This document shows, piece by piece, positions 51,157 through 59,343 of a stretch of 64,000 bases of DNA. The DNA is taken from NCBI GenBank assembly GCA_035763805.1, contig DASUAL010000027.1, forward strand, positions 3,675 through 67,674, in the 5' to 3' direction. Under the pieces are notes generated by a model that was not told the DNA's origin, made no database searches, and was given only the letters and a program-made list of their open reading frames with translations. Source of the stretch: DASUAL01 sp035763805 (GTDB taxonomy: Bacteria; Gemmatimonadota; Gemmatimonadetes; Gemmatimonadales; GWC2-71-9). Within the stretch, counting starts at the first letter, position 1, and each line of letters starts with the position of its first letter. The translations under genes were made by a program, and so were the position numbers.

Positions 51157-52005
51157 ACTGTCCTGCAAGCTGTCCAACGGCAGGGGAACCTCGATCTGCA
51201 GTGATTCAATCGGCGGCACGATCACCGGCGGCACCAATGGTAGTGAGTCTGCTTCCTCTTCCCGCGGGATGTGCACATCGAGCCCGCGATAGCGCGCGAG
51301 GATGAGATTGCGGCGCGCCATCATCCGGTCCGGCCGGAAGGTCGGGTTGGAGGTGCGGGGATGCGGGAGAGTCGCCGCGAGAGCGGCGGCCTGCGCCTCG
51401 TTGAGCCGCGCCGCCGACACTCCGAAGTACGCGTGGCTCGCCGCCTCCACGCCCCACACACCCGGGCCCCACTCGACCACGTTGAGGTAAAGCTCGAGGA
51501 TCCGGTCTTTGGGGAGGGCCAGCTCGAGATGCAGCGCCGCGACCGCCTCCTTCAGCTTGCGGAGCGGGTTGCGCGAGGAGGACAGGTAAAGGTTCTTGGC
51601 GAGCTGCTGGGTGATGGTGCTCGCTCCGCGCAGCCGGTCGCGCCGGCGCCACGCCGTGGCGATGGTGCTCCAAAACCCCTGCCCGCGCCCCACGCCCAGC
51701 GCGTCCGCGATCTCAGCAGGATCGATACCGTGATGGGAGTAGAACCGCGAGTCCTCGCCGATGATGACCATACGTTGGAGGAGGGGGGAGACGTCCTTGA
51801 GCGGGGTGGGGCGGATCGTCGCCCACCCGGTCGCCTGTCCGCCGATCCCACGATCCGCCTGCCGCGCGCGCATCATCGCCGTCACGCGCGGCCAGTGATC
51901 GCGCCACCACAGCGGCGGTGGCCAAACGCCGAGCAGCCACACGAAGGCGACCGCGAGCGTCCCTAGCGCCACGCGACGCGCCTTCCTAGGTTTCGCGTCC
52001 GCCAT
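51139..52005 (-). CDS. mtgA: Monofunctional peptidoglycan glycosyltransferase (GT51)
   Basis: From the ATG at 52005 the protein has 288 residues. One N-terminal membrane span (LGTLAVAFVWLLGVWPPPLWW) is followed by the GT51 domain: catalytic EDSRFYSHHGID near residue 83, GASTITQQLAKNLYLS near 125, RKLKEAVAALHLE and RILELYLNVVEWGPGVWGVEAASHAYFG near 165. It polymerises lipid II into glycan strands. There is no transpeptidase domain. Its ATG and the ATG of the opposite-strand kinase share the bases CATG; an alternative start at 52017 would overlap even further. Confidence 0.9.
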   Translation of the reverse strand: MADAKPRKARRVALGTLAVAFVWLLGVWPPPLWWRDHWPRVTAMMRARQADRGIGGQATGWATIRPTPLKDVSPLLQRMVIIGEDSRFYSHHGIDPAEIADALGVGRGQGFWSTIATAWRRRDRLRGASTITQQLAKNLYLSSSRNPLRKLKEAVAALHLELALPKDRILELYLNVVEWGPGVWGVEAASHAYFGVSAARLNEAQAAALAATLPHPRTSNPTFRPDRMMARRNLILARYRGLDVHIPREEEADSLPLVPPVIVPPIESLQIEVPLPLDSLQDSLVNQP

Positions 52006-53440
52006 GTCGCTCGACATCGCCACGCTCCGCCGGCGGCTCCAGGAAGCTCTCGGGGACGAATTTACCGTCGGCACGCTGCTGGGCGAGGGCGGCTTCGCGG
52101 CGGTGTTCCGCGTGCGCGACCGCCAGCACCACCGCGACGTCGCAGTCAAGGTCCTCGACCTCGGTCTGACTCCATCGCCCTCGCTCGCCGAGCGGTTCGT
52201 GCGTGAAGCCCGCACCATCGCGCACCTCGAGCACCCCCACATCGTGCCGATCTACCGCGTCGGCGGCTACAAGAACGAAGTCCTCTACATCGTCATGCGC
52301 TGCGTCGACGGTCCGTCGCTCCGCCAATTGCTCGACCGGCGGCAGCGGCGGCTTCCCGTCGGCGACGCGGCGCGCATCGCGCGGCAGGTTGCCGACGCCT
52401 TGGGGCACGCGCACCGCCACGGCGTCGTCCACCGCGACGTGAAGCCCGACAACATCCTGATCGACTCCGGGGGCCACGTGCTCGTGACCGACTTCGGCAT
52501 CGCCAAGGCGGCACAGCAGGCCTCGAGCCAGCTCACCACCGAGGGCATGGTGGTCGGGACGCCGCATTACATGAGTCCTGAGCAGGCCACCGGTGAGGCC
52601 GTGGATAGCCGGGCGGACATCTACGCCCTCGGCGTCGTCCTGTACCAAATGCTCGCCGGTGCGCCTCCCTTTGACGGGGAATCGGCCCAGCAGATCCTCA
52701 TGAAGCAGGCGACGGCCGATCCCACGCCGATTCACCAGCTGCGCGACGGCGTGCCACCGGCGCTCGCCACGGTGCTGTACCGGATGCTGGCGAAGGATCG
52801 GGCGCAACGCTACCAGACGGCGGAGGACGCGAGTCGGGCACTGGTCGAGGCCGTGCCCACCGCGGCCCGCGACCGCGTCCGCCTGCGCGACGGCGTGATG
52901 GCGACCGCGACAAAAGCGCTCGTCGGGCTCGCGTTCGTGACGCTGCTCGCCGGCGGCGTCGGCTTGAGCTGGACCGTGTTCAGCGCCCCGCCGAGCCTCG
53001 TGGCCGTCGCACCGGTCCCCGCCAGCGTCACCACGGCGCTGCGGCAACGGCGGGCGCTGGCGGCGCGGGACACGCCCGTGTTCGCATTCATCCCCGACGG
53101 CCCCCAGGACTCCGTGCTGCTCGTCGTGGCGCAGCGGCGCGTGGTCGTCGTCACGCCACGCGGCACGCGCGGCTACGCACGCGACAGCGTCGCCTACACG
53201 TTCGAGGCCGCATGGCAAGCCGGCCCACAGTTTCGCTTCGTCCTGCTGCCCGCAAACGGGCGCCGTGACACGGTGTTTACGAGCTTGTCGCCTCGCGGTT
53301 TCTGGGAACTGTGGCGCCATGTGGATCGGCTCCTGCCCGCCGACTCCGTGGGAGGGGCCGGCTTCGAGATCCAGGTGGGACCGCTGCCGGGCGGGAGGCG
53401 GCCGCGTTATCGGGTAAAGCGCCGCGTCGAGACGCCGTAG
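52004..53440 (+). CDS. Transmembrane Ser/Thr protein kinase
   Basis: A 478-residue PknB-type kinase. The glycine loop LGEGGFAAVFRV is near residue 26, the lysine in VAVKVL near 46, HRDVKPDNIL near 144, DFGIAKA near 163 and GTPHYMSPEQATG near 185. A membrane span (ALVGLAFVTLLAGGVGLSW) is near residue 310, leaving about 150 residues outside the membrane with no recognised sensor domain. The start is divergent from mtgA and shares its CATG, so promoters must lie inside the opposite genes. Its end overlaps the next minus-strand gene by 34 bases. Confidence 0.9.
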   Translation: MSLDIATLRRRLQEALGDEFTVGTLLGEGGFAAVFRVRDRQHHRDVAVKVLDLGLTPSPSLAERFVREARTIAHLEHPHIVPIYRVGGYKNEVLYIVMRCVDGPSLRQLLDRRQRRLPVGDAARIARQVADALGHAHRHGVVHRDVKPDNILIDSGGHVLVTDFGIAKAAQQASSQLTTEGMVVGTPHYMSPEQATGEAVDSRADIYALGVVLYQMLAGAPPFDGESAQQILMKQATADPTPIHQLRDGVPPALATVLYRMLAKDRAQRYQTAEDASRALVEAVPTAARDRVRLRDGVMATATKALVGLAFVTLLAGGVGLSWTVFSAPPSLVAVAPVPASVTTALRQRRALAARDTPVFAFIPDGPQDSVLLVVAQRRVVVVTPRGTRGYARDSVAYTFEAAWQAGPQFRFVLLPANGRRDTVFTSLSPRGFWELWRHVDRLLPADSVGGAGFEIQVGPLPGGRRPRYRVKRRVETP

Positions 53441-54207
53441 AGACCGAGCGCGTCGATCCCGTCCACGTCGCCGGGAGTAGTGATGACGGTGCCGAGCACG
53501 TCCTGCCCGCCAAGCGACAACCCAAACACGAAGCCGGCCCGCCGCAGCGAGCGATCGGTGTCGAGGCGCACGACAAATCGGAGGGGCCATCGGGCACCCT
53601 CGCGCAGTCCCGCCCGCCCGCCGAACGAATACCCCAGCACCCCGGCGGACGTGATGCGGCTGTGGGCCGAGAGCGCGGCCCGCGAGGCCACCAGGTGGAC
53701 GGTGCCGCTCGGCACGTACGTGACCGGCAGAGCGGTGCCTCGCACGACCGGGTGACCGATGTTCTGGACCGTTCCCCCCATCGACAGGTCCGTCGTCAAG
53801 TCGTACGTGATCCCCACCTCCCAGCCCGTTTCGGACGCCTCACCGCGATACAGCGCCGTGGCCAAGCCTGCCGCGAGCCGCTTGTGACCGCCGGCGAAAC
53901 CGACGCGGTAGGTGTGCCCGCGGCTCCCGCCGGCGAAGACATCCCGCTGATAGCCGAGCGAGAGGCCGCGCGAGTTGAAACCAAACGTGAGCTGGCGCAG
54001 CCTTCCCGCCGCCCCGGGGTCGCCGATCGTCAGGCCCAGTTGGACAGACGCCTCCTCGAAGCGCCCGAGCCCTGCGGGGTTGACCCAAAGGGCGCGCGCA
54101 TCGGCGACGTCCGTCGGGTGGAGATACCGCGTCGCGAGATTGGGCGCGACCTGCGCCCGCGCCCCTGCCGTCGTGAGGAGAAGCAGCGCGGGCAGGCCGG
54201 CCCGCAC
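53407..54207 (-). CDS. Secreted beta-rich protein, possible outer-membrane barrel
   Basis: A 266-residue protein with a signal peptide (LPALLLLTTAGARAQ). The mature part starts with ATRYLHPTDVADARALWVNPAGLG and continues with alternating hydrophobic strands (LSLGYQRDVF, TYRVGFAGGHKRLAAGLATALY, GWEVGITYDLTTDLSMGGTVQNIG). The NPAGLG turn followed by amphipathic strands recalls PorV/FadL-like outer-membrane barrels. No family is certain. GTG start overlaps the stop of the upstream lipoprotein gene. Confidence 0.6.
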   Translation of the reverse strand: MRAGLPALLLLTTAGARAQVAPNLATRYLHPTDVADARALWVNPAGLGRFEEASVQLGLTIGDPGAAGRLRQLTFGFNSRGLSLGYQRDVFAGGSRGHTYRVGFAGGHKRLAAGLATALYRGEASETGWEVGITYDLTTDLSMGGTVQNIGHPVVRGTALPVTYVPSGTVHLVASRAALSAHSRITSAGVLGYSFGGRAGLREGARWPLRFVVRLDTDRSLRRAGFVFGLSLGGQDVLGTVITTPGDVDGIDALGLYGVSTRRFTR

Positions 54208-55121
54208 TACGGCAGGACCGTCACGGCGGTGCGGGTCACCTGGATCACGGGGATCGCCACGCCCTGCACGGGGAGGCGAACGGTCAGCGTCGTGGAGTCG
54301 CGGGACTCACCGCCCAGATAGCGTCCGTCAGCGGCGATGAAGGAGACTGCAGTCGTACTCCCCGCGCCCGACAACTCGAACGGCTGGCCGGCGTTGGTTC
54401 CGGCGCCGGAGACGCGGTAGGTGGAGCTGCCCTCGAGACGAAGGCTCCGAGTTCCCTGGAGGTCCTCCCAAGCGGTCGCCGCTGACTGGATGATCGAGTG
54501 CCGCGAGACCTCGGACCCGGGGCCCTTCTGAGTGGCCTCCACGGTGTCGGTCCAGGCGGCGCCGAGCGTCAACCCTTCGGGGGGAATGCGCGGCAGGAAG
54601 TCGCGGAAATTGGCGACCAGCTGAATCAGTGACTGCGCGAGGGCGCTGTCCGACGGCACAGCGTTGAGGAACTCGCCCCGCGCTATCAGCCGGCCGCTGA
54701 AGATCAGTCGCCGCGCCCGGCGCACGTTGTCCGCCACGGGCTGCGGGGTTCCCGAGTCGGGGACGATCGAGTCGATCGTAAAGGTTGCCGGGTAGCCGAC
54801 GCTGTCAGCCGGTCCCGTGATCGTCGCTGCCACGTAGAGTCGGGCGCCCAGGTCTTGCGTCTGCTCCTGACCCGCGAGCGCCTGCTGGATACGCAGCCGT
54901 CGGTGCATGACATATCGCAGCGCGCTCGGGCCGTAGCGAACGACTTCGGGCGCCCTCGGCCCGAGGGCCGGGGCAGCCGCGGGGTCGCCGGCAGGCGCGT
55001 CGGGGCTGGGGACCGTGGGGGCCGGAGCGGCTGCGGTCCCACGGCCTCGCGGCGCGCAGGCGGCGGACAGCGCCGCGCCGATCACGAGTAGCCGACCTAC
55101 CATGAGTAGCCGACCTACCAT
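54207..55121 (-). CDS. Lipoprotein of unknown function
   Basis: A 304-residue protein from the ATG at 55121, preceded by AGGGAA. The N-terminus has a repeated MVGRLL/MVGRLL produced by an 18-base tandem duplication, then a lipobox (LSAAC). A proline/alanine linker leads into a beta-rich domain (YVAATITGPADSVGYPATFTIDSI; GTRSLRLEGSSTYRVSG). No domain was recognised. A second ATG at 55103, created by the duplication, gives a six-residue shorter signal. It is probably co-transcribed with the barrel-like gene downstream. Confidence 0.65.
   Translation of the reverse strand: MVGRLLMVGRLLVIGAALSAACAPRGRGTAAAPAPTVPSPDAPAGDPAAAPALGPRAPEVVRYGPSALRYVMHRRLRIQQALAGQEQTQDLGARLYVAATITGPADSVGYPATFTIDSIVPDSGTPQPVADNVRRARRLIFSGRLIARGEFLNAVPSDSALAQSLIQLVANFRDFLPRIPPEGLTLGAAWTDTVEATQKGPGSEVSRHSIIQSAATAWEDLQGTRSLRLEGSSTYRVSGAGTNAGQPFELSGAGSTTAVSFIAADGRYLGGESRDSTTLTVRLPVQGVAIPVIQVTRTAVTVLP
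55086..55121. repeat. 18-base perfect tandem duplication at a lipoprotein start
   Basis: The unit GAGTAGCCGACCTACCAT occurs twice in direct succession (55086-55103 and 55104-55121). On the minus strand it encodes MVGRLL twice and duplicates the start codon of the lipoprotein gene. Confidence 0.9.
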
Positions 55122-55131
55122 GGTGCGTTCC

Positions 55132-55353
55132 CTATGTCCTTTGGGACGGGGAGGCGCGCTCCGCCTTGGTGCGCCCGAAGATGGCGACCATCTCCGTGCC
55201 CTCGCTCGCGACACGCAGGAGCTTCCAGCCGCGCTTGCGCATGTCGGCGCGCCAGCCGATGAGCTTTTCCCACTCCTGCGTCGTGGTGCGGAAGACCCGC
55301 AGGTCCGCCACCTGTTCCCACTGCGGGGGGTACGGCTTGGATGACGAGGTCAT
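55132..55353 (-). CDS. Small DUF4177-like protein
   Basis: A 73-residue protein starting MTSSSKPYPPQWEQ. The segment WEQVADLRVFRTTTQEWEKLIG ... RGWKLLRVASEGTEMVAIFGR is the short beta-alpha-beta pattern of DUF4177-type proteins, with the conserved GWKL turn. The start lies only ten bases from the RNase P RNA 3' end, and a good ribosome site is not seen; it may be read from the same transcript. Longer in-frame readings would run into the RNA gene and are not credible. Confidence 0.6.
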   Translation of the reverse strand: MTSSSKPYPPQWEQVADLRVFRTTTQEWEKLIGWRADMRKRGWKLLRVASEGTEMVAIFGRTKAERASPSQRT

Positions 55354-55362
55354 GGAGAGGCG

Positions 55363-55730
55363 GGCGGTAGGGCCATAAGCCGAGTTCTGTTTGCTCGCCT
55401 GTGGCGGGCAGATGGTCATCTCTCTGGGATGGCTGTCGCCAACCACCTCACGCGGCCTACCCGCAGCTCAAGCGACCCGGGCCGGATCTCGCTGCTTACT
55501 TGGCCTTGCTCCGACTGGGGGTTACCGTGCCACGCCTGTTGCCAGGCGCGCGGTGGGCTCTTACCCCACCTTTTCACCCTTACCCTTGGATAAAGGGCGG
55601 TCTTTTTTCTGTGGCCCTGTCCGTCGCCTTGCGGCGCCCAGGCGTTACCTGGCAGTCTGCCCTCTGGAGCTCGGACTTTCCTCAGCGCGCCATCCTGCCG
55701 GCGCACCGCGACCATCGCGCCCTACCGCCA
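55363..55730 (-). ncRNA. rnpB: RNase P RNA, bacterial type A
   Basis: Read on the minus strand, the sequence has the conserved GAGGAAAGTCCGAGCTCC near the 5' end, GACGGACAGGGCCACAGAAA, the AGTAAGCAGCGAGATCC region, and the 3' ACAGAACTCGGCTTATGG. The P1 helix is an 11-bp perfect pair between 55719-55729 and 55363-55373 (GGCGGTAGGGC with GCCCTACCGCC), which sets the ends to within a few bases. The product is the catalytic RNA that matures tRNA 5' ends with RnpA. Confidence 0.95.
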
Positions 55731-55749
55731 CCCGGTACAAAGGTACCGG
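55731..55749 (-). terminator. Short hairpin between a lipoprotein gene and rnpB
   Basis: CCGGTAC and GTACCGG enclose a CTTT loop (minus strand), directly before the rnpB P1 helix. It could end the upstream message or mark the 5' side of the RNA; no T-run follows. Confidence 0.35.
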
Positions 55750-55771
55750 CCTCGCAGGGGTCCCGGCAAGC

Positions 55772-57811
55772 CTAGCGCGCCAGTCGCCTCGCGAGCCGAG
55801 CCAGGCTGTCGCCGGGAAGGCGCGCGGTCGTCGGCCTGGGAGTACCCGGTCCGCTTTCCTCTCCTGGGACCCAGAAACCGTCGTTCTCCTCGAATACCAT
55901 GCGCTTGAGCCCCACGAGGTCACGGCTCCGAAGGAACGCCGGTGTAAGCTCCACCGCGTGCACCGTGTTGAGGCCTCGGGCCCGCAGGCCGGTGAGGAGG
56001 TGGCGCATCCTCACTTCCGGCGTGAGCAAGAGGAGCGGCCGGTCCGGTAGCCCGAATCCGCGCAAGATGCCGAGCGTGAACCAATCAGCGGGCGCCTGCG
56101 GCAGGCGGAAGGCGAAGTAGAGGTCGCGCCGCTGCCGAAGGGCTCGGTCGCGGAGCATGGCGGCGCGCTCGGCGACTAGGTCCTCCAGCGCCCGGTAGTA
56201 GAGCGAGAGCAGCCCTGTCTCGCGCAGTGTGGGGTAGCGCTCCGGGTAGGGCAGCGAGTCGAGCTCACCGCGGCGGGTGAGTCGCGTGAGTGCCTGACGC
56301 CAGGCCGCGTCGCAAAACTCCTGCCCCATCCCATAGCCTCGCCCGAGTTCGAGCCCGAGCGCGATCACGAGAGTGCGCTGCTCTGCGGCGAGGCGGACCA
56401 GCGCCCCGTAGGCGGGAGCGAGCCCTTCCCCCCAAAACGCGGAATCGAGCGCGCACGGCGCTGGGATTTGCTCGCCGCGGGCTCCGCGCGAGGAATCGGC
56501 GCGCGGTGGGTGCCCGTTGCCGTAGTCCAACACCGGAATCCACGCTACGCTGGTCGGCTGGAGTGCCTTGACCGCCTCGGACCAGGCGCGCCGCACCGCT
56601 AGGCGCTCGTCCCAACGCGCGCGCAACGAGTCGGCGCTGGCCGGATCGGCGTCACCCGCGAGCAGGTTGAACCCGCCGGCGTCGAGCAACGTGACGAGCG
56701 AATCGAGCGCCGCCGTCGGCCGTGGCACGCGCCGGCCGTCCCGCGTCGCGAGGAGCGGCAGCCAGAAGACGCGCATCCCCTGCTGTCGGAGCCAGCCCGG
56801 GGCGTGCGCGGCTCGCGCGAACGCCGGGTCGGGGATGAGCGGCAGTGCGGCGGTGCCGGCGCTAGCCGGCGGCTCGAGCCGCGGCGCCAGCAGCTCGACC
56901 GGGAGTGGGGCCTGCTGCAGCGCGAGGGGCACGCCGTGCGCCGCCGGCGGTACGTGCGCCCACTCGGCGGGACGGCGCGTCCAGCGCGCGAGCGCGGTGA
57001 GGAAGTCGGTTGTGCCGGCGAGGGCGCGAGCCCCGAGGGTCGGCATCGTGGAGGGTCGATACTGGGGGCCAATGGTGCCCAGCGCGTGCCGGCTGATGAC
57101 CACAGCGAGCCCGTCGCCGATGCGCGCAGCCGCGGCGATCCCGGCGTCGGCGCGGCTGGCAAGGCCGGCGGGCGTGCGCACGAACGCGTCCTGGCTCGTG
57201 ACAGCCAGGAGCTGCCCGCGGTCGCCCGTCAGCACCACGTGGTTGCGGTCCAGCGGGAACGGCGCGTAGACCGATCCGAGCGGTTCGTCCCCGACGGGCC
57301 GGGCGACGGCCCACGGTTGCGGGCGGCCGGTGGTCGATACGCGCGCGGTCGTGTCCTCGAGCACGCGGTCGCCGATCGACAGGTGGGCCCCACGCGACTC
57401 GAGCCACCGGTTGGCGGTCCAGCGGTCGAGGTATCCTTCCCCGTCGCCATCGTAACCCAACACCACGACGCCTCCCCGTCTGACCCACTCGTTGAGGAGC
57501 ACGAGGTCACCCGCCGTGAGCGCGTCCGAAGGGGCCTCGGGCTCGCGCCCGAGCAGGAACACCAGCGTCCGGTAGCGCGCGAGGTCCGCCCAGGTGAGGT
57601 GCGGGTAGAAGCGCCGGTACTCGACCTCGTAGCCTGCGTCGCGCCACGGCTGTGCGGTGCCGCTCAAGACGAGCGGATCAGAGAGCGCGAGGTCGAGCAG
57701 CAACAGGCGGCGCGCCTCGGGCTGGCAGGCGGAGGTCGCGACTGCAAGGGCCAGGAGGGCGAGCGCAGGACGGATCACGGTGGCATGAAGTCTAGCTAGA
57801 GACCGCCTCAT
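55772..57811 (-). CDS. Large lipoprotein with GATase/DUF4350-like N-terminal domain
   Basis: A 679-residue protein with a lipobox (ATSAC, Cys near residue 29). The first 250 residues resemble a glutamine-amidotransferase-like or DUF4350 fold: YRTLVFLLGREPEAPS, LNEWVRRGGVVVLGYDG, and GDGLAVVISRHALG. The remainder (GMRVFWLPLLATRDGR, GGFNLLAGDADP, PTSVAWIPVLDYGNG) has the look of a TIM-barrel or deacetylase-like domain, but no catalytic motif was identified. It closes a leftward operon of kinase and FlgO/TPR genes and is followed by rnpB. Function unknown. Confidence 0.62.
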   Translation of the reverse strand: MRRSLARLHATVIRPALALLALAVATSACQPEARRLLLLDLALSDPLVLSGTAQPWRDAGYEVEYRRFYPHLTWADLARYRTLVFLLGREPEAPSDALTAGDLVLLNEWVRRGGVVVLGYDGDGEGYLDRWTANRWLESRGAHLSIGDRVLEDTTARVSTTGRPQPWAVARPVGDEPLGSVYAPFPLDRNHVVLTGDRGQLLAVTSQDAFVRTPAGLASRADAGIAAAARIGDGLAVVISRHALGTIGPQYRPSTMPTLGARALAGTTDFLTALARWTRRPAEWAHVPPAAHGVPLALQQAPLPVELLAPRLEPPASAGTAALPLIPDPAFARAAHAPGWLRQQGMRVFWLPLLATRDGRRVPRPTAALDSLVTLLDAGGFNLLAGDADPASADSLRARWDERLAVRRAWSEAVKALQPTSVAWIPVLDYGNGHPPRADSSRGARGEQIPAPCALDSAFWGEGLAPAYGALVRLAAEQRTLVIALGLELGRGYGMGQEFCDAAWRQALTRLTRRGELDSLPYPERYPTLRETGLLSLYYRALEDLVAERAAMLRDRALRQRRDLYFAFRLPQAPADWFTLGILRGFGLPDRPLLLLTPEVRMRHLLTGLRARGLNTVHAVELTPAFLRSRDLVGLKRMVFEENDGFWVPGEESGPGTPRPTTARLPGDSLARLARRLAR

Positions 57812-59343
57812 CTCGGCTGCGACTCCTCGACTAGCCGCTGAAAGCGTGGATCATTCCGCAGAGGGTCAAACCCGCGATTCCGCAAAGACGTCCTGAGTCG
57901 ATCAGGGCCCACCGGGAGCCGGGCCAGGGCAGCGAGCGCTCGGTCGCGCTCACCTACGACAACAAGCGCGGTGACCGTCCACAAGTGTGAGTCGACGTCG
58001 CGGACGGGGTCCACGGTGGCGAGCTGCTCACGAGCCGCCGCGGTGTCACCGGCCAGGGTCTCGACGATCGCGAGGACCGCGCGGCTGGCAGGCCCTCCGC
58101 CGAGCCGAGCAGCGTGTTCCGCGTCCGCACGGGCGGTCCCAAGGTGTCCCAGATAAGCACGGATTTCCGCCCGATGCTCGTACCCGTGGGCGAACGCGGG
58201 GTCCACAGCGAGCGAGCTGTCCGCCCACCGCAGGGCTCTGGTGTCGCGGCGCTCCAGGAACTCAAGCCACGACAGGGTCGCCAGCGAGATGGCGCGATAT
58301 GGGTCGAGGGCTACCGCGCGCTCGAGCGCGACGCGCGCAAGACTGTCGGATCCCATCCCAAGGAGCAAGTTCCCGTACACGTTCCACGCTTCGGCGTTAG
58401 TGGAGTCGAGTGCGAGAGCGCGCTCATACGCGGCTTTCGTCTCGGCGCTGCCCCGACCAGCCGGGTTCGAGAGAATGCCTCTGGCGATCCACCCTTCCGC
58501 CGATCCAGAATCCAGGGCGAGAGCCCGGGCCTCGGCCGCGAGCCCGCGGGCCAGCACGCTGTCTTGCGACAGCCCCGGCCATTCCCAGTTCCGCGCGAGG
58601 GACAGCCCGACGGCGAATGCGAACCGGGCCCACGCCTCGGTGAATTCCGGGTCGAGGCGGACCGCGGTCCCGTACTGGTCCACGGCCAGCACGACGGCGC
58701 GCGCGGTGCGCTGCGCCAGATAGTAGTTGCCCCGGAGGAAGTGATCGTACGCTCTGATGCTGCGAGACGGACGACGGGCCAGCGCCTGCCGCTCGGGCGG
58801 CGCCAGGCGGCCGGCGATTGCCGTGGCGACTGCCCGCGCGATCTCGTCTTCGATCGCGAGCACGTCGGCATCCCGGCGGTCATACTGCTCGCCCCAAACG
58901 TGGACACCGTCCGTGACGCGAACCAGCTCGACCGTGACCCGAACGCCGCTGCCCATGCGCCGCACGCTCCCCGTCACAAGATGGGCGACGCCGAGCTCCT
59001 GGCCGAGCACGGCGGGGCCGCGGGTTGCCGCCTTACGCACGCGCTGCACGGCGCTGCGAGACTTGACGATGAGGCGCTGCACGTGACCGAGTCGAGTGAT
59101 CACGTCCTCGGTCAAGCCATCGGCGAGATAGGCGTCCGCCGTGTCCCGCGACAGGTTGTCGAAGTAGAGCACCGCCACGCTGTTACGCGCAGGAGCCCCG
59201 GCGGCGCGCGGCTGAGGCCGGCACGGCGGTGCGGAGCCGTCGGGGCATTGAGCCGCTAGACGGTTAGGCGGATAGACGGTCAGTAGGCTCCCAGCAACGA
59301 CGACCAGCTGCCTAACCGCCCAACCGCCTAGCGGCTGTCTCAT
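57808..59343 (-). CDS. FlgO/TolB-like + TPR secreted protein (paralogue 1)
   Basis: A 511-residue exported protein. The signal peptide region is encoded by a palindromic octamer repeat (LGGWAVRQL, hydrophobic core, VYPPNRLAAQ). It is followed by CPDGSAPPCRP, with two cysteines likely to form a disulfide. Residues about 50-170 are a FlgO/adenylate-cyclase-associated domain (VAVLYFDNLSRDTADAYLADGLTEDVITRL, GVAHLVTGSVRRMGSGVRVTVELV). The rest is TPR repeats. The neighbour upstream is a close paralogue, and the nearby kinase suggests a signalling module. Gene starts overlap by four bases on both sides. Confidence 0.78.
   Translation of the reverse strand: MRQPLGGWAVRQLVVVAGSLLTVYPPNRLAAQCPDGSAPPCRPQPRAAGAPARNSVAVLYFDNLSRDTADAYLADGLTEDVITRLGHVQRLIVKSRSAVQRVRKAATRGPAVLGQELGVAHLVTGSVRRMGSGVRVTVELVRVTDGVHVWGEQYDRRDADVLAIEDEIARAVATAIAGRLAPPERQALARRPSRSIRAYDHFLRGNYYLAQRTARAVVLAVDQYGTAVRLDPEFTEAWARFAFAVGLSLARNWEWPGLSQDSVLARGLAAEARALALDSGSAEGWIARGILSNPAGRGSAETKAAYERALALDSTNAEAWNVYGNLLLGMGSDSLARVALERAVALDPYRAISLATLSWLEFLERRDTRALRWADSSLAVDPAFAHGYEHRAEIRAYLGHLGTARADAEHAARLGGGPASRAVLAIVETLAGDTAAAREQLATVDPVRDVDSHLWTVTALVVVGERDRALAALARLPVGPDRLRTSLRNRGFDPLRNDPRFQRLVEESQPR
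59251..59340. repeat. Octamer palindrome in a signal peptide region (copy C)
   Basis: AGCCGCTAG at 59251-59259 pairs perfectly with CTAGCGGCT at 59329-59337, and both arms continue as octamers of the GGTTAGGC type. The arms flank about 15-20 bases coding for the hydrophobic core of the signal peptide of the gene at 57808-59343. Confidence 0.8.
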
